Source: Isoetes taiwanensis
Lineage: Eukaryota; Streptophyta; Lycopodiopsida; Isoetales; Isoetaceae
Direction: 5' to 3'
DNA: 64,000 bases
Assembly (NCBI GenBank): GCA_021234155.1
Contig: JAJEKV010000025.1
Span: 15,716,036 to 15,780,035 of the forward strand
The notes below the pieces were generated by a model, which did not search any database, was not told the DNA's origin, and saw nothing but the letters and a program-made list of their open reading frames with translations. Positions 43,730 through 56,395 of this stretch are shown piece after piece. How positions within the stretch are numbered: position 1 is the stretch's first letter; each line of letters starts with the position of its first letter. A program made the translations under genes and the position numbers.

Positions 43730-44393
43730 GCTCCATACCGCATCCCACTCCAGAGACAAAAGCTACCCCTTCAATGGGCGCATTGGAACGCCATATCATT
43801 TACTCATTAGAGGAAAAAATGTCACTTTTAAACCGGCCCAATAAGAGAAGAGCTCCAGTATATCTCATTCCAAGATATGTGGCGTACCAGAATTAATGCA
43901 AATGCAACTAACTTCAGTATCATCATTTTTTCATTATAACTTTTGATCCGTAACTCCGATTCAAAAACTTTTTATAGCAATGGGTTCGCTCTTCACAAGA
44001 TCTATCTAGTGATAACCCATTCATACTTCTTTTATATAAATATATAAGAAAGAAGCAAAAATCATATTTTTAAGGTTAACGATGTAACCATATTGAAATA
44101 CATCATAACCATATATCATTGGAAAGATCTTTTCATTCCGCATCTAATGCAACAAACACCGCAACATTTTGACAAGTGGATCAAAAGTTATGGGGGAAAA
44201 ACAACAGCAATGAAGTTGTTGGTGCTGCATTAATTGCAGTTAATAGTGGGTAGCCATTCCATTGGAGGATTCTTATGGGAATGAAATGAGATCTCAAATT
44301 TCCTCTAATGTCCAGAAGGTGGTCGCTATGGATGATACACGTTTGCCCAACCTTGCTTTGGCCATGGTGATGGGTCCCTAACGCCTGAAATCT
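43730..44393. other. No gene recognised
   Basis: Sequence outside the gypsy element. A short plus-strand frame (43790-43896, ERHIIYSLEEKMSLLNRPNK) has protein-like composition, but I cannot assign it. Confidence 0.4.
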
Positions 44394-44870
44394 TGCTGGA
44401 AGGACAAGCAAGCTCAGTGGTTCTCATGCTGGGCTGTACAGGCAAAAAAGTGCGTACATGTAAGGACAAAGAAAGATCACAAGGCACTTAAGTTGTACCT
44501 AGATGCTACTTTCCTTTGCAACCTCTGGGATGCAGATGCTCTGACGCATGTTAAGCTAGCACACTATCGGCGAAGAAGTCAATCCTAGGCTCACGAGGGC
44601 CCACACCAAGATTTCAGCACCCAAATGCCCATGAAGAAGCCGCTAGACTTATAGCTTCCATTCGCACGGGTGCACATCGCCTCCTTAGAGTTGGTGATAA
44701 TTTTGCTGTCGTTGCTCTGAAAGGGAATGATGAGGGTTCTGAATTTTGGATTCTGATGTGCACAAAACCAAAATGGATAGTGGAGAAAGACTTCCAACTC
44801 AATGGAACATAGAACCTCGCCGGTGATAGTGTCATAGAAGGTATATATTACAAGAAGGGCGCAAGATCAA
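44394..44870 (+). pseudogene. Fragment of an unidentified TE-type protein
   Basis: Two plus-strand open stretches. 44394-44587 reads CWKDKQAQWFSCWAVQAKKC, then KLYLDATFLCNLWDADALTH and VKLAHYRRRSQS before TAG. 44620-44870, in a second frame, reads RLLRVGDNFAVVALKGNDEG, SEFWILMCTKPKWIVEKDF and, past one TAG, AGDSVIEGIYYKKGARST. The pattern GDNFAV...FWIL.C..P...GD.V..G.YY resembles C-terminal regions of plant transposon proteins that I have seen but cannot name. A YSQHVICAIRLHM-like tail follows near 44920. Confidence 0.5.
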
Positions 44871-44959
44871 CCGCCGTCTGGCTATGATCTTTGCAAAGAA
44901 AGACGCTCTTAGGCATAGTATTCACAACACGTGATCTCTGCAATCAGACTTCACATGCC

Positions 44960-47500
44960 ACCAACTAAATGTCAAAACAGGACTGTATATAGGCTATCCT
45001 TTAGATGAGAGAAAATTTTACAGAATTTACCTGAAGTTCTTTCTGATGATGATGAAATGTAAAACCATTTTGTAGTTTTCAGAACTCATCTGAAGTTTTG
45101 TGCTTCAGCTGTGAAAATGAGTTTGTCTTGATTTCTTTTGAAGATTTGAATTCTTCTGAACACTTGATTCCTTTGTTTGTGAGATGAATTGAATATGAAT
45201 TTTCATTCAAATGAATCGAGGTTACAATAACAATTATGTATATAAGAAAGATATACAGTGATTTAAAGTACGAGGTGACTCATGCACCTACATACTTCCC
45301 AATACATATGTTCCTCTCGCCCAAAGCTTTTGTTGCTTATAATCTTAAAATTTCAAGCATGAACACTCTAACATCAACTAGATCCTGGTCTGAAATGTCC
45401 ACAACCCGCAGCTTAACCACACTTTGTCAATAACGAGTTTGGTTTGTCTCCGTACATTTGAGTTGACTTACTAGATCGCAACAATATATTCACTCCTTTC
45501 AAGTACCCCTCACAAATTTGTGCATAAACGAACATAGGGCAGGGCCACATGAATGACCATCAGTTTGAAGAGGTGTTCTGGAAATTTTCACAACATCTGA
45601 GGTTGTAAAGCTGAAATTATTGTGTCCAAGCAATTCCAAGAACCTGCATTCAAAGTTTGTTGTCATTGTGCCACAACATCAAAATGCAATGAGCAAGCAC
45701 TAACCTTCAATATGTTCCGCCATGCAAGCCCGAGCTATCAAAAGTGATATATATCCCCGGGTTTATATCTCTATGCGAGACACGCATGGCTTACAATCGG
45801 TAACAGTCCAAAGGATGTCCATCACAAGCGTGCAAAAACATGTATTGGCACTTATCCGCATTCACATGTTTCCTTTATTGTTTTGTAACTATTTGTGTCC
45901 TTGGACAATGTCGAAAGTGAAAAAGAGGGTCAAAGAAATGAAAGGAATGGCTCATTCCTTGGAGCATCAAGTAGTATTCCATGTATCCGCAAACATATGC
46001 ATATGATGGCACAATCCCCGATGATCACAAATCAGATGAAAGTATCACCTTGAGAAGAGGAGGATCAATTGATCATTGAACCACCAAGATCGTTTTCAAA
46101 ATTTTGATGTCTGGTGGAGCTAATCACGCGACGGCCAGCCCACTCAAAGACCACTTCCAAATGTGTATGTGGCTTTAGATCGACATTGACCCGCTCTATC
46201 ATCTCTAGTTCTAAACACACACAGAACATTTGCTCACAATCCATTCAAATATTTAAAATTGAAAAGTACAACACATATCATAGAAATTTTTTTACTTATA
46301 TTGACTTTCAAAGAGTTTTACAAGATTCATTTATGAAAATACTTGTCGAAAGCATTTTCATGCGCTTGCATCTACTCTTCGTAATCCCACATGTTCCACA
46401 TTTGATATTCCTTCACATAAGTCGGCACACTTTTCTCGCAGCCTTTAAGTCCTTCCAAATGGCATGGTTTGAGTTGCTCCAAAAGGAAATTGGAATCCAA
46501 CCCTGCCTGAGCAAAACTATTTGGACATATCATTGTGTTCTATTAGTTGGCGTAACCCTTATATCCGCCGTCATCTATCAACAATGTTTTTTCACTTGGT
46601 ATTTCCAATATTTCTGGTACACTTTTGGGTATCCTTAAGGAAAATTGGCTTATTAACCACTTTTAATTTTTGTATTGGTGCCATCCCGATTCCAAATCGC
46701 CTTATATTCCTCAAGCAAACTTTCTCATCAACAAGTCAACATTACTCTTGGCCATGCTTGACCACAATGCAATCTCAAATTTTGATGTACACCATTCTAA
46801 GAACTCCGTGAATCCAAAATTGAAACCGGCCGCCTTTGAAGGTTCACTTTCGACGGTCACTGCTCTCGGTTTCGATGTGGATCCTCTCTTTCAAGTCATA
46901 AAACTTGCCTAAAACCCCAAAAAAATCCAAAACAAGGAGAATTTCAGCTTAACCTCTTGGTTTTTCTTGGTTGAGGTTGTATTGACTTCGTTGAGCGGGG
47001 CCTCAGATCTTGTCCAGATCCGGGTTTCTTTGTCAACTTCATTACCCGCATCCTGCATTTGGCTCATGTTCAAGACCAAAACTTTTTCTCGTGAAGGATC
47101 CCGCGTACGAATCTCAAGGGAATTAATTTTCCCCCTAAAACAGATGCACTAGAATCTCTTCGTGATGGCTTCCATCTTTGTAACATAATTGAAATGAGGA
47201 AGACCACGAAAAATACAAAAAATAAATCATGTATGTGGCATCTCAGACTTACTTGATAATGCGATCAAGATTCGGGCCACTATCCAAATTTCTGCTTTTG
47301 AGTCTCCACGTCGCAAGAAATGGATTGACTTAGAAGTATCAAATGGGGTGAATTCTAGGTACACCCGGAGGTATCTTGCGCCTCATAACGATCGAGGCAT
47401 GGATAACTGTTGGATATCCTTGGTCTCAAAATTTCTGCACTCGCAAACACTAAGTCGGGTGAGACCTGGGACAACATCGCGAAACATTAGTTTAGGCACT
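44960..47500. other. No gene recognised
   Basis: Short frames on both strands have no recognisable domain or consistent splicing. The tract probably consists of old, degraded repeats. Confidence 0.4.
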
Positions 47501-47509
47501 TACTTGTGT

Positions 47510-47880
47510 CTATTGGTGGTGGGGTACCACCAACACCCTGGTGGGTGGTGGTGGGTGGTGGTGGTGTGGTGGTGGTGGGGTGTGGTGGTGGGGTTTGGTG
47601 GTAGTGGTGGTGTGGAGTGGGACATGGTGGAGTGTGGTGGTCTAGTGGGTGGTGGTGGTGGTGGAGTGTGGTGGAGGGGTGGTGTGTGGGACATGGTGGA
47701 GTCTGCGGTGGAGTGTGGTGGTGGTGGAGTGCAGTGGTGGTGGTGGAGTGGTGGTGGTGGTGGAGTGTGGTGGAGGGGTGTGGTGGGGACATGGTGGAGT
47801 GTGGTGGTGGGAGATGGTAGGAAACCCTAGTGGTGGGAGATGGTGGGGGTGTGGTGTGGGACATGGTGGATGCCAACAAC
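47510..47880. repeat. GGT/GTGGAGTGTGGTGG simple repeat
   Basis: About 370 bp of TGGTGG and GTGGAGTGTGG units with almost no C on the plus strand. A repeat unit of about 70-80 bp (GGTGTGTGGGACATGGTGGA) recurs at about 47615, 47690, 47785 and 47860. The Gly/Val/Trp-rich and His/Pro/Thr-rich frames across it are artefacts. Confidence 0.85.
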
Positions 47881-47899
47881 TCACCACTCACCGCACCAC

Positions 47900-50214
47900 A
47901 CACATACCTCATCATCTATCATTCCTTGCATCCATTGCACCTAAATGCCCCATAGATGGCATCATAGAGACACAACATGACAATCAAACCAACATGATGC
48001 AAAATGGTAGTAGACATACCCGATTCTTTGAAGTGGATTTGAGGTTACCTTTTCTCGTGTTGATAGAAACAATCTAGGTCAAGCTTTGAGATTTTTTTCT
48101 CGTTGTAACACAACTAATAATTGAACATACCCGCAATGGCATGTTTTGGTCTCGCATTGCTCCGCTTTTCTTTTGATTGTGAGTTCGATTGAATGTGTGG
48201 TCTAGAGGAACCTGATTTGGTTTTTTCCCTATCATCTTCATCATCCCCCGCCACTTTTACTATTTTCTTCCCCTGGTCGTCGCTGGATTTGCCTATGCTT
48301 TCTTGGTCTAGAAGAACTGGCCTCTCGCTTTCTCATCTGAGTTTTATAATAATTCGAGAAGCTCTTCCACTAATACCCCCCTTTATATATGCAAATAATA
48401 AGCCACGCCTGTGTTCCGGGAGCCATTCCACCCCATGTATGTGGCTTCCCGTAATTTTTTGTAAATTTGCATGAACTCTTTGTATTGTTCATTGCTCGAT
48501 TCTTCAACCGCATAAGCAAACATATGCCTTAATTTTTTCAGTTTGAACAAACATTTGGGGAAAAAAAATTCGTAGCCGATTTATTTGAACTCGTCACCCC
48601 AAAGCTTCTTTTTAGATCTTCATGGGGCACAATCTCTTGTTTGAGGAAAGATTTCATCGTAACCAAGCATGCTTCAATTTCTACTCCATTAGGGTTCAAT
48701 CGGCAAAAGCGCAAAAACGTAAGAAGAGGTGATTATTCCTTAATTCAAAATGAGGGACAATGACGGGCATAAAAATTCAAAATAACCGACGCCATTAATT
48801 CGCACTCCCGCAATCTCCGCTTTAGTATGCACCACCCGATTCTACCACAAAGAAGGTGCCAAAATGTGGCCAAAATGCGCTGCTTTTGATACACCACAAC
48901 AGTGTTTTACCCTAAGGAGAACAACTAGACTTACATTTTCTATTCAAAGTCCCATAATATTGCCCCAAATAAAACCGCATTTATAGTTGTAGAACTTGCA
49001 TATTACATAGTAATATGGGTGACATCAATATGAGCAGTAGTGCTTCTAAAGGCAGACTTTGCATTGCACCAATTTCGAAATCTATAAACTGGAAAGGTAT
49101 TGCATGGCCTTATCCACTATGTAGGGCCATCAACTAGAGCACTTAGGGGATTGTCATGCAATGCAGTTAGTGAAACCATTTCAAAGCCATACGGTAAAAG
49201 GTGGTTTTAGAGTCAATCGCACATGTCTTTTTCGACATCTTACCTCCATGAATAGACCATCAACAACCAATGAAGATACATGTTCCAAAGAAAGGGATTG
49301 GTTCCTGAGCTCTTCTACATGCCACTCCACCACCATCAATCTATTTACTGGATACAAATGCCGCGAAAAATGCATTAAGAAACAGATATGAAAAGAGATG
49401 TTGCATATCCCGGATAGTGTTGCATGGTATATTTGTTAAATCTTTCATTAGCAACAAGTTTACATTTACTCCTATTCAACCCCACCATAATTGACAAGAT
49501 TGTCCTCTGGGTATATTTGAGAAATATTGTTGCTTAAGAACTTGCTGAAGACGCCAATATTATGTTGACGCTCACCATTTTGCATGAAGGGACTTCGTGT
49601 TTCCAATAAGATTTTCTCGATGTCTCACGCCAAGTCCGGCACGCTATGGGTTCAAGACATATTTGTTCAAAATCGAATATGTGGCTCTTCTAGCATTTCT
49701 AATTTGAGCACAGAGATTTGATGGTGGACTATGCTATTCCAGATAAACTATCTTGCTGCCCAATTTTCTTACTATAATAAGTCACACTTAGCTTATATTG
49801 TTAGTTGCCTTCGCTAGCAATATAATATATAGTGTATGTACTTGTTTCAATTTTGTCACAACTTGATGAAGCTCAGACATCTGTATAGGACTGTTTTGGA
49901 TGTCATTTGTCATTTATGTTGCACCTATTTTAGCTTTATAGTATGTTGTGCTAACTTCTTCAACTGGTTCTATGCATTTTCTCTAGTTTGGTAATGATTC
50001 ATAATGACCTTGTGTATTCAATAAATAGATTGGATAGCCAAATTGGTATTTTCAAAGGTGAATGTCCTACTCTCACAACGAAAGATATTAATATAGCAGT
50101 TAGCCATTACCATGATCCACATACTTCACGTAATGCTATAATCTTGATGATCTCATAGGCAAGACAAACATGTATTTTGGCATCTGAGTAGAAATCCAAG
50201 CAAAAATATATTCT
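47900..50214. other. No gene recognised
   Basis: AT-rich DNA. A minus-strand stretch near 48430-48200 (ESERPVLLDQESIGKSSDDQ...) is open but unassigned, as is 49375-49181 (MVVEWHVEELRNQSLSLEHV). Confidence 0.4.
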
Positions 50215-50878
50215 AGTTCAACACGTATTTCCTTGGAACTATCGTTCTTCTTCATCGTTCCTGAACTTTATAGCATCTAAACTATTTCTAGATTATTTAA
50301 ACTAGTCTATTAGTAGTGTTTATAATGGTAGAGGTTTTTGAACCCATACTCATAATATTAATGTCATGTAAGATCAGCGTTTTTAAATACAACTTTCTTC
50401 TAAGAAATGTATAAATAGTTCCTGGATTCTTGCACCAATTTGCAATAAATTATTGTTTCTTGGTACCCACTAGACAAACTAGTGTGTTGCAGATCTGAAT
50501 TGAAGGATGTACACCATCACAGTCTCTCAGGTTTTATCCATAGATTCGTCTATACCTATTGCCAAAAACACAAAGCTTCCTTTAACAAAGCCATTTGCCA
50601 TTCCAGTTATAGAATGTGATAAAAACAGGGTTTCTTTTAGTTGAGAAAATCACCTAGTTACTTACAGAATTCTCTTGACCATAATAGTATACAAGAGAAA
50701 TTGCAAAGCAAGCTTTGTGAGGCTTCTAACTGGCCTTGCCATTGAGTTTCTAGGAATTGATTTGAATCTTTGGTCATAGTTGGTGATTGATAGAACTTTT
50801 TAAACTAGTTTAAATTTTAATAAATCTGTGAGTTGGATGACATTCTAGTAAACAATTTTACTTGTTGCTATTGTTTTT
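50215..50878 (+). repeat. Left arm of a large inverted repeat
   Basis: The arm runs from TATTTCCTTGGAACTATCGT through TTATTTAAACTAGTCTATTA, GTTTCTTGGTACCCACTA, AAACACAAAGCTTCC and GTGAGTTGGATGACATTC to AACAATTTTACTTGTTGC. It matches the reverse complement of 56092-57835 with substitutions. It is non-coding and probably a dispersed repeat family present here in two opposite copies. Confidence 0.8.
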
Positions 50879-50879
50879 G

Positions 50880-52285
50880 CTCCGCCATCCCTTGTATTTA
50901 TGTCTAGCTTTTATAATGTGATGTGGTAAGTCGGCTCTAAGCTATTCAAACTTAGCTAGTTAATTACTTAATTTTCACATTTATAGATAGTCGTTTAAGT
51001 TTTATGCAGATCATTGTAAAAGATATAATCGTGATATCAATGAGTTAGTGTATGTTCCAAATCTAATGTTGAGGGAAGGCCTCATGTTGGAAGCATATAT
51101 CTTGATCAATTGTGCATCTACATTGCTTTTTAGCATTTAGTTGTAACGGCCATTTGTTGGATATACTTTTTTATATTGACATATTATATGATGCTGTGGC
51201 AATTGTTGGTTTGTGATGTGTCGTATCCCTCCTACATAGCCTTGGCCTTATTTTCATCAAAAATACCATCCAGCGATAAGTAGCATGTGAAACCATTCAC
51301 TTCTACAAATATCATTTGCACGAAGATATAAAATGGCAATGTACCCATATAGGTCCTCGACCAACAAGGATGCCAATCTACAAGAAATTATCGACAAATA
51401 TTGACATTCATTGTCGCAATGGGAAGTAAACATTCTGCAAATGTTCCATGATATCCTCTGGACTCCAACAAAGAAGTCACCTTGAAAGAGTGCTGACGAG
51501 AGCTAATTGGATATGGTAAGCCTTGCAAGACAACATACAAATTTGAGACACTGGTTCACTTGTATGATGAATGTAAGACGATTGCTATATGAATATTCTA
51601 AAACTTCTTAAGTTATTTCAAACTTTAAGCTAAATAAATAAAGGGTTGTTAAAAGATAATTTTAAACTTCAATTTATAATGAACGACCATATATGCCCAA
51701 CTAGGCATTCTAAACCATATTTGATTAACTGTTAAATTTAATCATTACAAAAAGCCCAACAAAAGTTGGGCACTTTTTCTAGTAAAAATGTAAAATTATT
51801 TAAGAATCCCCATGGTTAATAACAAAAATATAATAATGGGTCCGCATATTTACTTGCATGACACAATATAAAATTTAATGGGGGAATCATGGACTAACTA
51901 GAGTGAATATTTACCACATCATAGACCATTGGCTTTCATTATATTACTTGACCTACTTTTATCGTGCAATACTTTCCCATTCAAAATTTTCCCTAGAAAA
52001 ACGGTCATAACTTCATCTAGTATGTTGCATCTCTAGCAATTTCTTTATTTGAAGGGCTCCTAACTAACATAGGCCAATTGTCCAAAGGTTTAGTTGACAA
52101 CAATACATAATCAGTTTAGCACACAATTGCTGCAATTCATGAGTTTAATGTAGAAACATAGTTTTTATATTGTCGTGAGAGTGAAAGAGTTTTCGTTCAT
52201 GTACATAAAATTGATATATGAAACATAGTCCCAATTTTCAGAACATGACTGTCTTCCCTTTTCTGCCCAAAACCTGCATTTGTCT
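50880..52285. other. No gene recognised
   Basis: AT-rich intergenic DNA. A short hairpin, AGCCCAAC-AAAA-GTTGGGC, lies at about 51753-51771. Confidence 0.45.
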
Positions 52286-53852
52286 TCATCCATTCAGTGG
52301 TATGAGATGAAGCTTGAATGTTCTGTGATCTAAGACCTCTAGAACTAATTGATCTCCTACTTTAAGATGGTGGCCTCTTTTAAGATCATTCCATCCAGTG
52401 GTGAAGCCGGAGGTCACGGTCCAGCGCAACTCATGGCTGCAGGAATCAGAGCATATGAAGGTGACATAGCTGCCCTCTTTCAAACCTGGCATGTGCTTCT
52501 TCAGAAATGGTTTGCCTACATGCTGTTACAAATGTTACAGATGCCAAAATGTTCAGCATATGCCATATGAGATGGTGTTTTATGGCTTAAAAGAAGAAAC
52601 TGTTGAAGTGAAGATACTTACAAATGTTTTCTGAAGGCTGTATTTTGTCACTTCCACAGATATGCATGGGTTGTTGAGCTCTTTACAGTACTGCTCCACT
52701 TTCTGCTTCAATGCATTTTGAAAATCTGCAGTGCTTTTGTTTGTCTTGGATTGAAGGTGTGGATTGTTTTGGAGTGTTGTAGTTGATGAAAAACTGTCAC
52801 TAAAATCATCTGCTGTTTTTCAAAAGCTGCTTCAGAAGGGTAGCAGAAGAAGGATTGTGGCAGTAAGTTTTTCCACTATCACTAAACTCCCTTTACAGTT
52901 TTCTTACAAAAACTGCTTTGGCAGAAGCTGGGGTGATATGAAAATAATATTATTCTGGCCTGTTAGTTCCAGTACTGCCCGATCCCCTTTTTTATTTTAT
53001 GTAGCCTGCTGAAATCACGCCATCCTTTACCAAGACCTCTGAATCTTTTCTTGAATATCCACTCTACCTCTTCGCTCTTTGGAACCGGGAACTGCAACAT
53101 TCACTATGCCTCCATCTTTTGCCGAAACATTGGCTGCAAAACCCCATGGAAGTTCCTGCATCAAACATCAATTTGATTAGAAAAAAATCGAACTGTTTAT
53201 TCAAATGAACTAGAAGAAAAACCTACACATCTATTCCACTTCACTTTCGATGCTGTGAACTCCATGATATGGTTTTCATTGTTGCGATTTTTGCTTGCAG
53301 CTTGTAAAGATTGCTTGAGGGTTGTTTCATCAGCGCCAGTTTCAGATCTTCCCCCTTTTCCTGGCCATGCTACTGTCTTCCTCAGCCATTCTCTTCTTCC
53401 AGATTCATAGCCCTCTTTTTCCTGTTCTCCTTATCTTTTTTGAGAATTGGCATCGGCCTTTTTGCCACAACAGTTATTGTGCATTCGTTTGTTGTCTATT
53501 ATTTGAATCCATAGCCCTAAGGATTCAAAAAGCTTGCAGTACAGAATATCTCCTCTTTCCATGCCCTGCTCCTCTTCAAACCTCCTCCACCCATCTGCAA
53601 GATATATCTTGTGATGTCGTTTAACAACTTCGACATTGTGATCTGCACCGTTTGGTCCTCCGATTAACAGAGGACCACTGCACAAATGCTCCCTGAGGAT
53701 CGAAGAAGGAAGTTCCTGCATAAGTCGAATATTACAGAGATTATATAAGCAGCAGATCTACAAGCAACCATTTAAGATTAAGAATACGACATTACCAGAT
53801 AAGGCCTGGCTCTAACGGTTGCTGTAAAATGCGCAAGCATTTTTCCCGCCAT
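52286..53852 (-). CDS. B3-domain (REM-type) DNA-binding protein A
   Basis: Exon 1 is 53852-53796 (MAGKMLAHFTATVRARPYL, donor GTAATG). Exon 2 starts at 53715 with ELPSSILREHLCSGPLLIGG and continues NVEVVKRHHKIYLADGWRRF and GMERGDILYCKLFES, a complete first B3 fold. A basic linker ends in HIMEFTASKVKWNRC (about 53226). The next exon (53155) gives ELPWGFAANVSAKDGGIVNV, a second B3, with frame changes. The exon before 52622 reads PCISVEVTKYSLQKTF. The last exon (52515-52286) gives MPGLKEGSYVTFICSD and TGWNDLKRGHHLKVGDQLVL, a third B3, ending LHLIPLNG. B3 proteins bind DNA in the nucleus. The frame is broken at least once in B3-2, so the gene may be decaying or the sequence imperfect. Confidence 0.8.
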
Positions 53853-53859
53853 CCGTTCT

Positions 53860-54997
53860 CCAGTCTCCCTCATTTATCAGCCCAGCTTAAGGCTTATCAG
53901 GGTAGGGTCATATCATCCCATCCAGCCACCATTATTTATCATGAATATTGCAATAATGTTTACTACAGTACCATCTGTAACCGCCCATCTAAATCTTTTC
54001 CTTATTTTATATTCAAGCATATTCAATAATTTCCACAATACTTAAAGATTTGGGTCGATTTTTTACGAGAAGAAGGAAAATGTCAAATCCTAATTGTTGG
54101 ACAATTGAACCCTGATGTGTATTGTTGTGTTAGTGGACTGCTTTTGTAAGGGTTTCACTATTGCATGGAAGGGTTTTTTTTCCCCCTTTGGCCCTTGTAG
54201 TTTAAAGCCTATGGCCTGTGAAGTAGATTATTGTTAACAACTGCTAGAGTAAGAATCCAGACAAAATTATGATGACTTTATCGATAGAGCAAAATGCCCT
54301 ATTTTAGCATGCCAAATCTAGGGAGATTGAGGAGACAAATTAATGCATGTCTAGCATCTTGCCAACAATGCATGGGGAACTAGGGTTTTAAAGCCCTTTG
54401 TTGTCTCACTAGAAGGATTGTGCTCCAAAGCCACTTAGGCTGAGGGTGCATCCCCATTATACAAAAACGGTTTGCCATGTCATCGAATTGTTCCTACAAT
54501 CTATCTGGGTGCATACCATTCCTATTACCTCGGTGAACTGGTTTCTTACAGCTACACAACAAACCTGGAATCGACCTATTAGACGAATATAGCTCTAGAG
54601 GACAAATTTAGCTTGTTAAAAGATAAACCCAAGGCCTATCTTGGGCAATTCTAAGTCCTTGAGGACTCCTAAAGAAAAGGAAGGTGCCCCCGAACTCGCC
54701 ATCCAGAACTCCTGCCTTGAAGGTAATGGGAATGATTTTTTCCCGGCCGGATTTGCCATTTGGCAAAGTCAAACCTAGATAATGGCCTAATGGGGATGCG
54801 TCCCCGAATCCCATTAACCCACACTAGGGCTTGCCTCAAAGCTTGACACAAAACTCATTGTTCCTATTAGTTGATCGTGAGTTTTGCATATGGCACAAAC
54901 ATCGTTAACGCGGATGCTTTAAGAGACCATTTGAAAACTCAAGTTCATCCGCTTTGTCTTTTAGTCTATGTTGTTTTGTCTTCTTTTATAATCTCTT
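53860..54997. other. Shared upstream region of the B3 pair, no gene
   Basis: No gene is recognised. The minus frame at 54814-54608 (GFGDASPLGHYLGLTLPNGK) is protein-like but unassigned. Confidence 0.4.
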
Positions 54998-55558
54998 TTA
55001 GGGCCGCCTTACATCGCCGCTAAAGTGCCGTAGGTTAAAAAATTAACTTAACCAGGTTCACATTGGCTTCCTTAAAAAATTTCGCTAAAATTATGGGGTT
55101 AAAAATAATCTTACAATTAAGGTAACCGCGGCAAGATAACCGAGGTTCACATCAGATTCGCTAGGTTAAATTTTAATGGAGGACTTAACCACCATAATTT
55201 TTCCCTTCAAATTTAAGGGTAGGGGACCCCATCCCTTAAGCTCCATTTGCAATTCAATTTTTAATTTAACTCCGCGATAGTCGCAGGAAGCAATATTTAA
55301 TCAAGCTCCGCTATGTTAACTCTAACATAACGGCCGGACAATCGCTGTGAAGTAATATTTAACGGTTTTTATGTTAATTTTAACCTAATCCACTGACCAT
55401 CAAGGTGAAACAAGATTAAACGGTTTTGTTAGGTTAAATTTTAATCTAACGGCGAATGTGAAGTGAAATCTTTATGTTATGTTACCCTAACATAAAGGGG
55501 CATTCTGCTATGTTAGCAATTTAGCCTAACATAATCTGCCAAGGTGTAATGGCCCTTA
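54998..55558. mobile_element. PIF/Harbinger-like (Tourist-type) MITE, TTA TSD
   Basis: The tips GGGCCGCCTTACATCGCC (55001) and, reversed, GGGCCATTACACCTTGGC (55555) are imperfect inverted repeats. TTA flanks both sides. The interior (555 bp) has no ORF, but it carries many AGGTTAAATTTTAA / TTAACCT / ATGTTAACTCTAACAT words on both strands. A TTA duplication and GGGCC tip fit Tourist-like elements. Confidence 0.7.
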
Positions 55559-56091
55559 TCCTTCTAGTAATCGGTCCTTGGAGGGTTTTAGAGGATTGAG
55601 GTAATGGGAATGAGTGCAGAATAGATATCGGGCTTAGATGACAAGGCAAAGAAAATAAGTTGGTGACAAAATTGTAATGGGATGTGCCCTAGAACACCAA
55701 ATGATGTCTCCAGCTTTGGAGTGAAATTTTTAAGGTTAGCGATGTGATTTATGTTGTATATAGATGTCATATCACATGGCACCATCCCATGGGGATATGT
55801 TGTATGTAAGGCAAGGTAGTATAGATTTTTGTTTCGGCATTGCAAGCTTTGAATTGCAATGGTTTCAAACTTTGGGGATCTACCTTCTTCATAAGGGATA
55901 TGCCACCCACGTGTATATATGGTGATAGAAAAATCCCTATGTACACCATAATTCAATGTAAAACCCCTAGTATATAATATTTGAATATTGCTTCAAACAT
56001 AACCCCTCCCGATTCTATTCTTCCTTTCCTCCTCCTATATGATCTCATGAAAACATGTTTTTGCATACTACCCCAAGTGTTTACGTTAGAA
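55559..56091. other. No gene recognised
   Basis: AT-rich. The minus-strand frame 55956-55588 (122 codons, MNYGVHRDFSITIYTRGWHI...) is open but has no recognised domain or exon context. Confidence 0.4.
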
Positions 56092-56395
56092 AACAATTGC
56101 AACAAGTAAAATTGTTTACTAGAATGTCATCCAACTCGCAGATTTATTAAAATTTAAACTAGTTTGAAAAGTTCTATCCATCATCAACTATGACCAAAGA
56201 TTCAAATCAATTCCTAGAAACTCAATGGCAAGGCCAGTTAGAAGCCTCACAAAGCTTGCTTTGCAATTTCTCCTATATACTATTACGGCCAAGAGAATTT
56301 TTTAAGTAACTAAAAGAGAACGGTTTTATGACATTTTATAACCGGAGTGGCAAATGGCTTTGTAAAAGGAAGCTTTGTGTTTTTGGCAATTAAGT

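Noticed and set aside
47487..48077. Long open frames on both strands (His/Pro/Thr-rich and Gly/Trp-rich)
   Set aside because: They follow solely from the GGT-rich simple repeat and have no coding signal outside it.
51753..51780. Hairpin AGCCCAAC/GTTGGGC followed by T-rich sequence, like a rho-independent terminator
   Set aside because: Nuclear plant DNA does not use such terminators and no gene ends there.
55588..55956. 122-codon minus-strand ORF
   Set aside because: No domain, no splice context and no start or codon evidence; its length is compatible with chance in this window.
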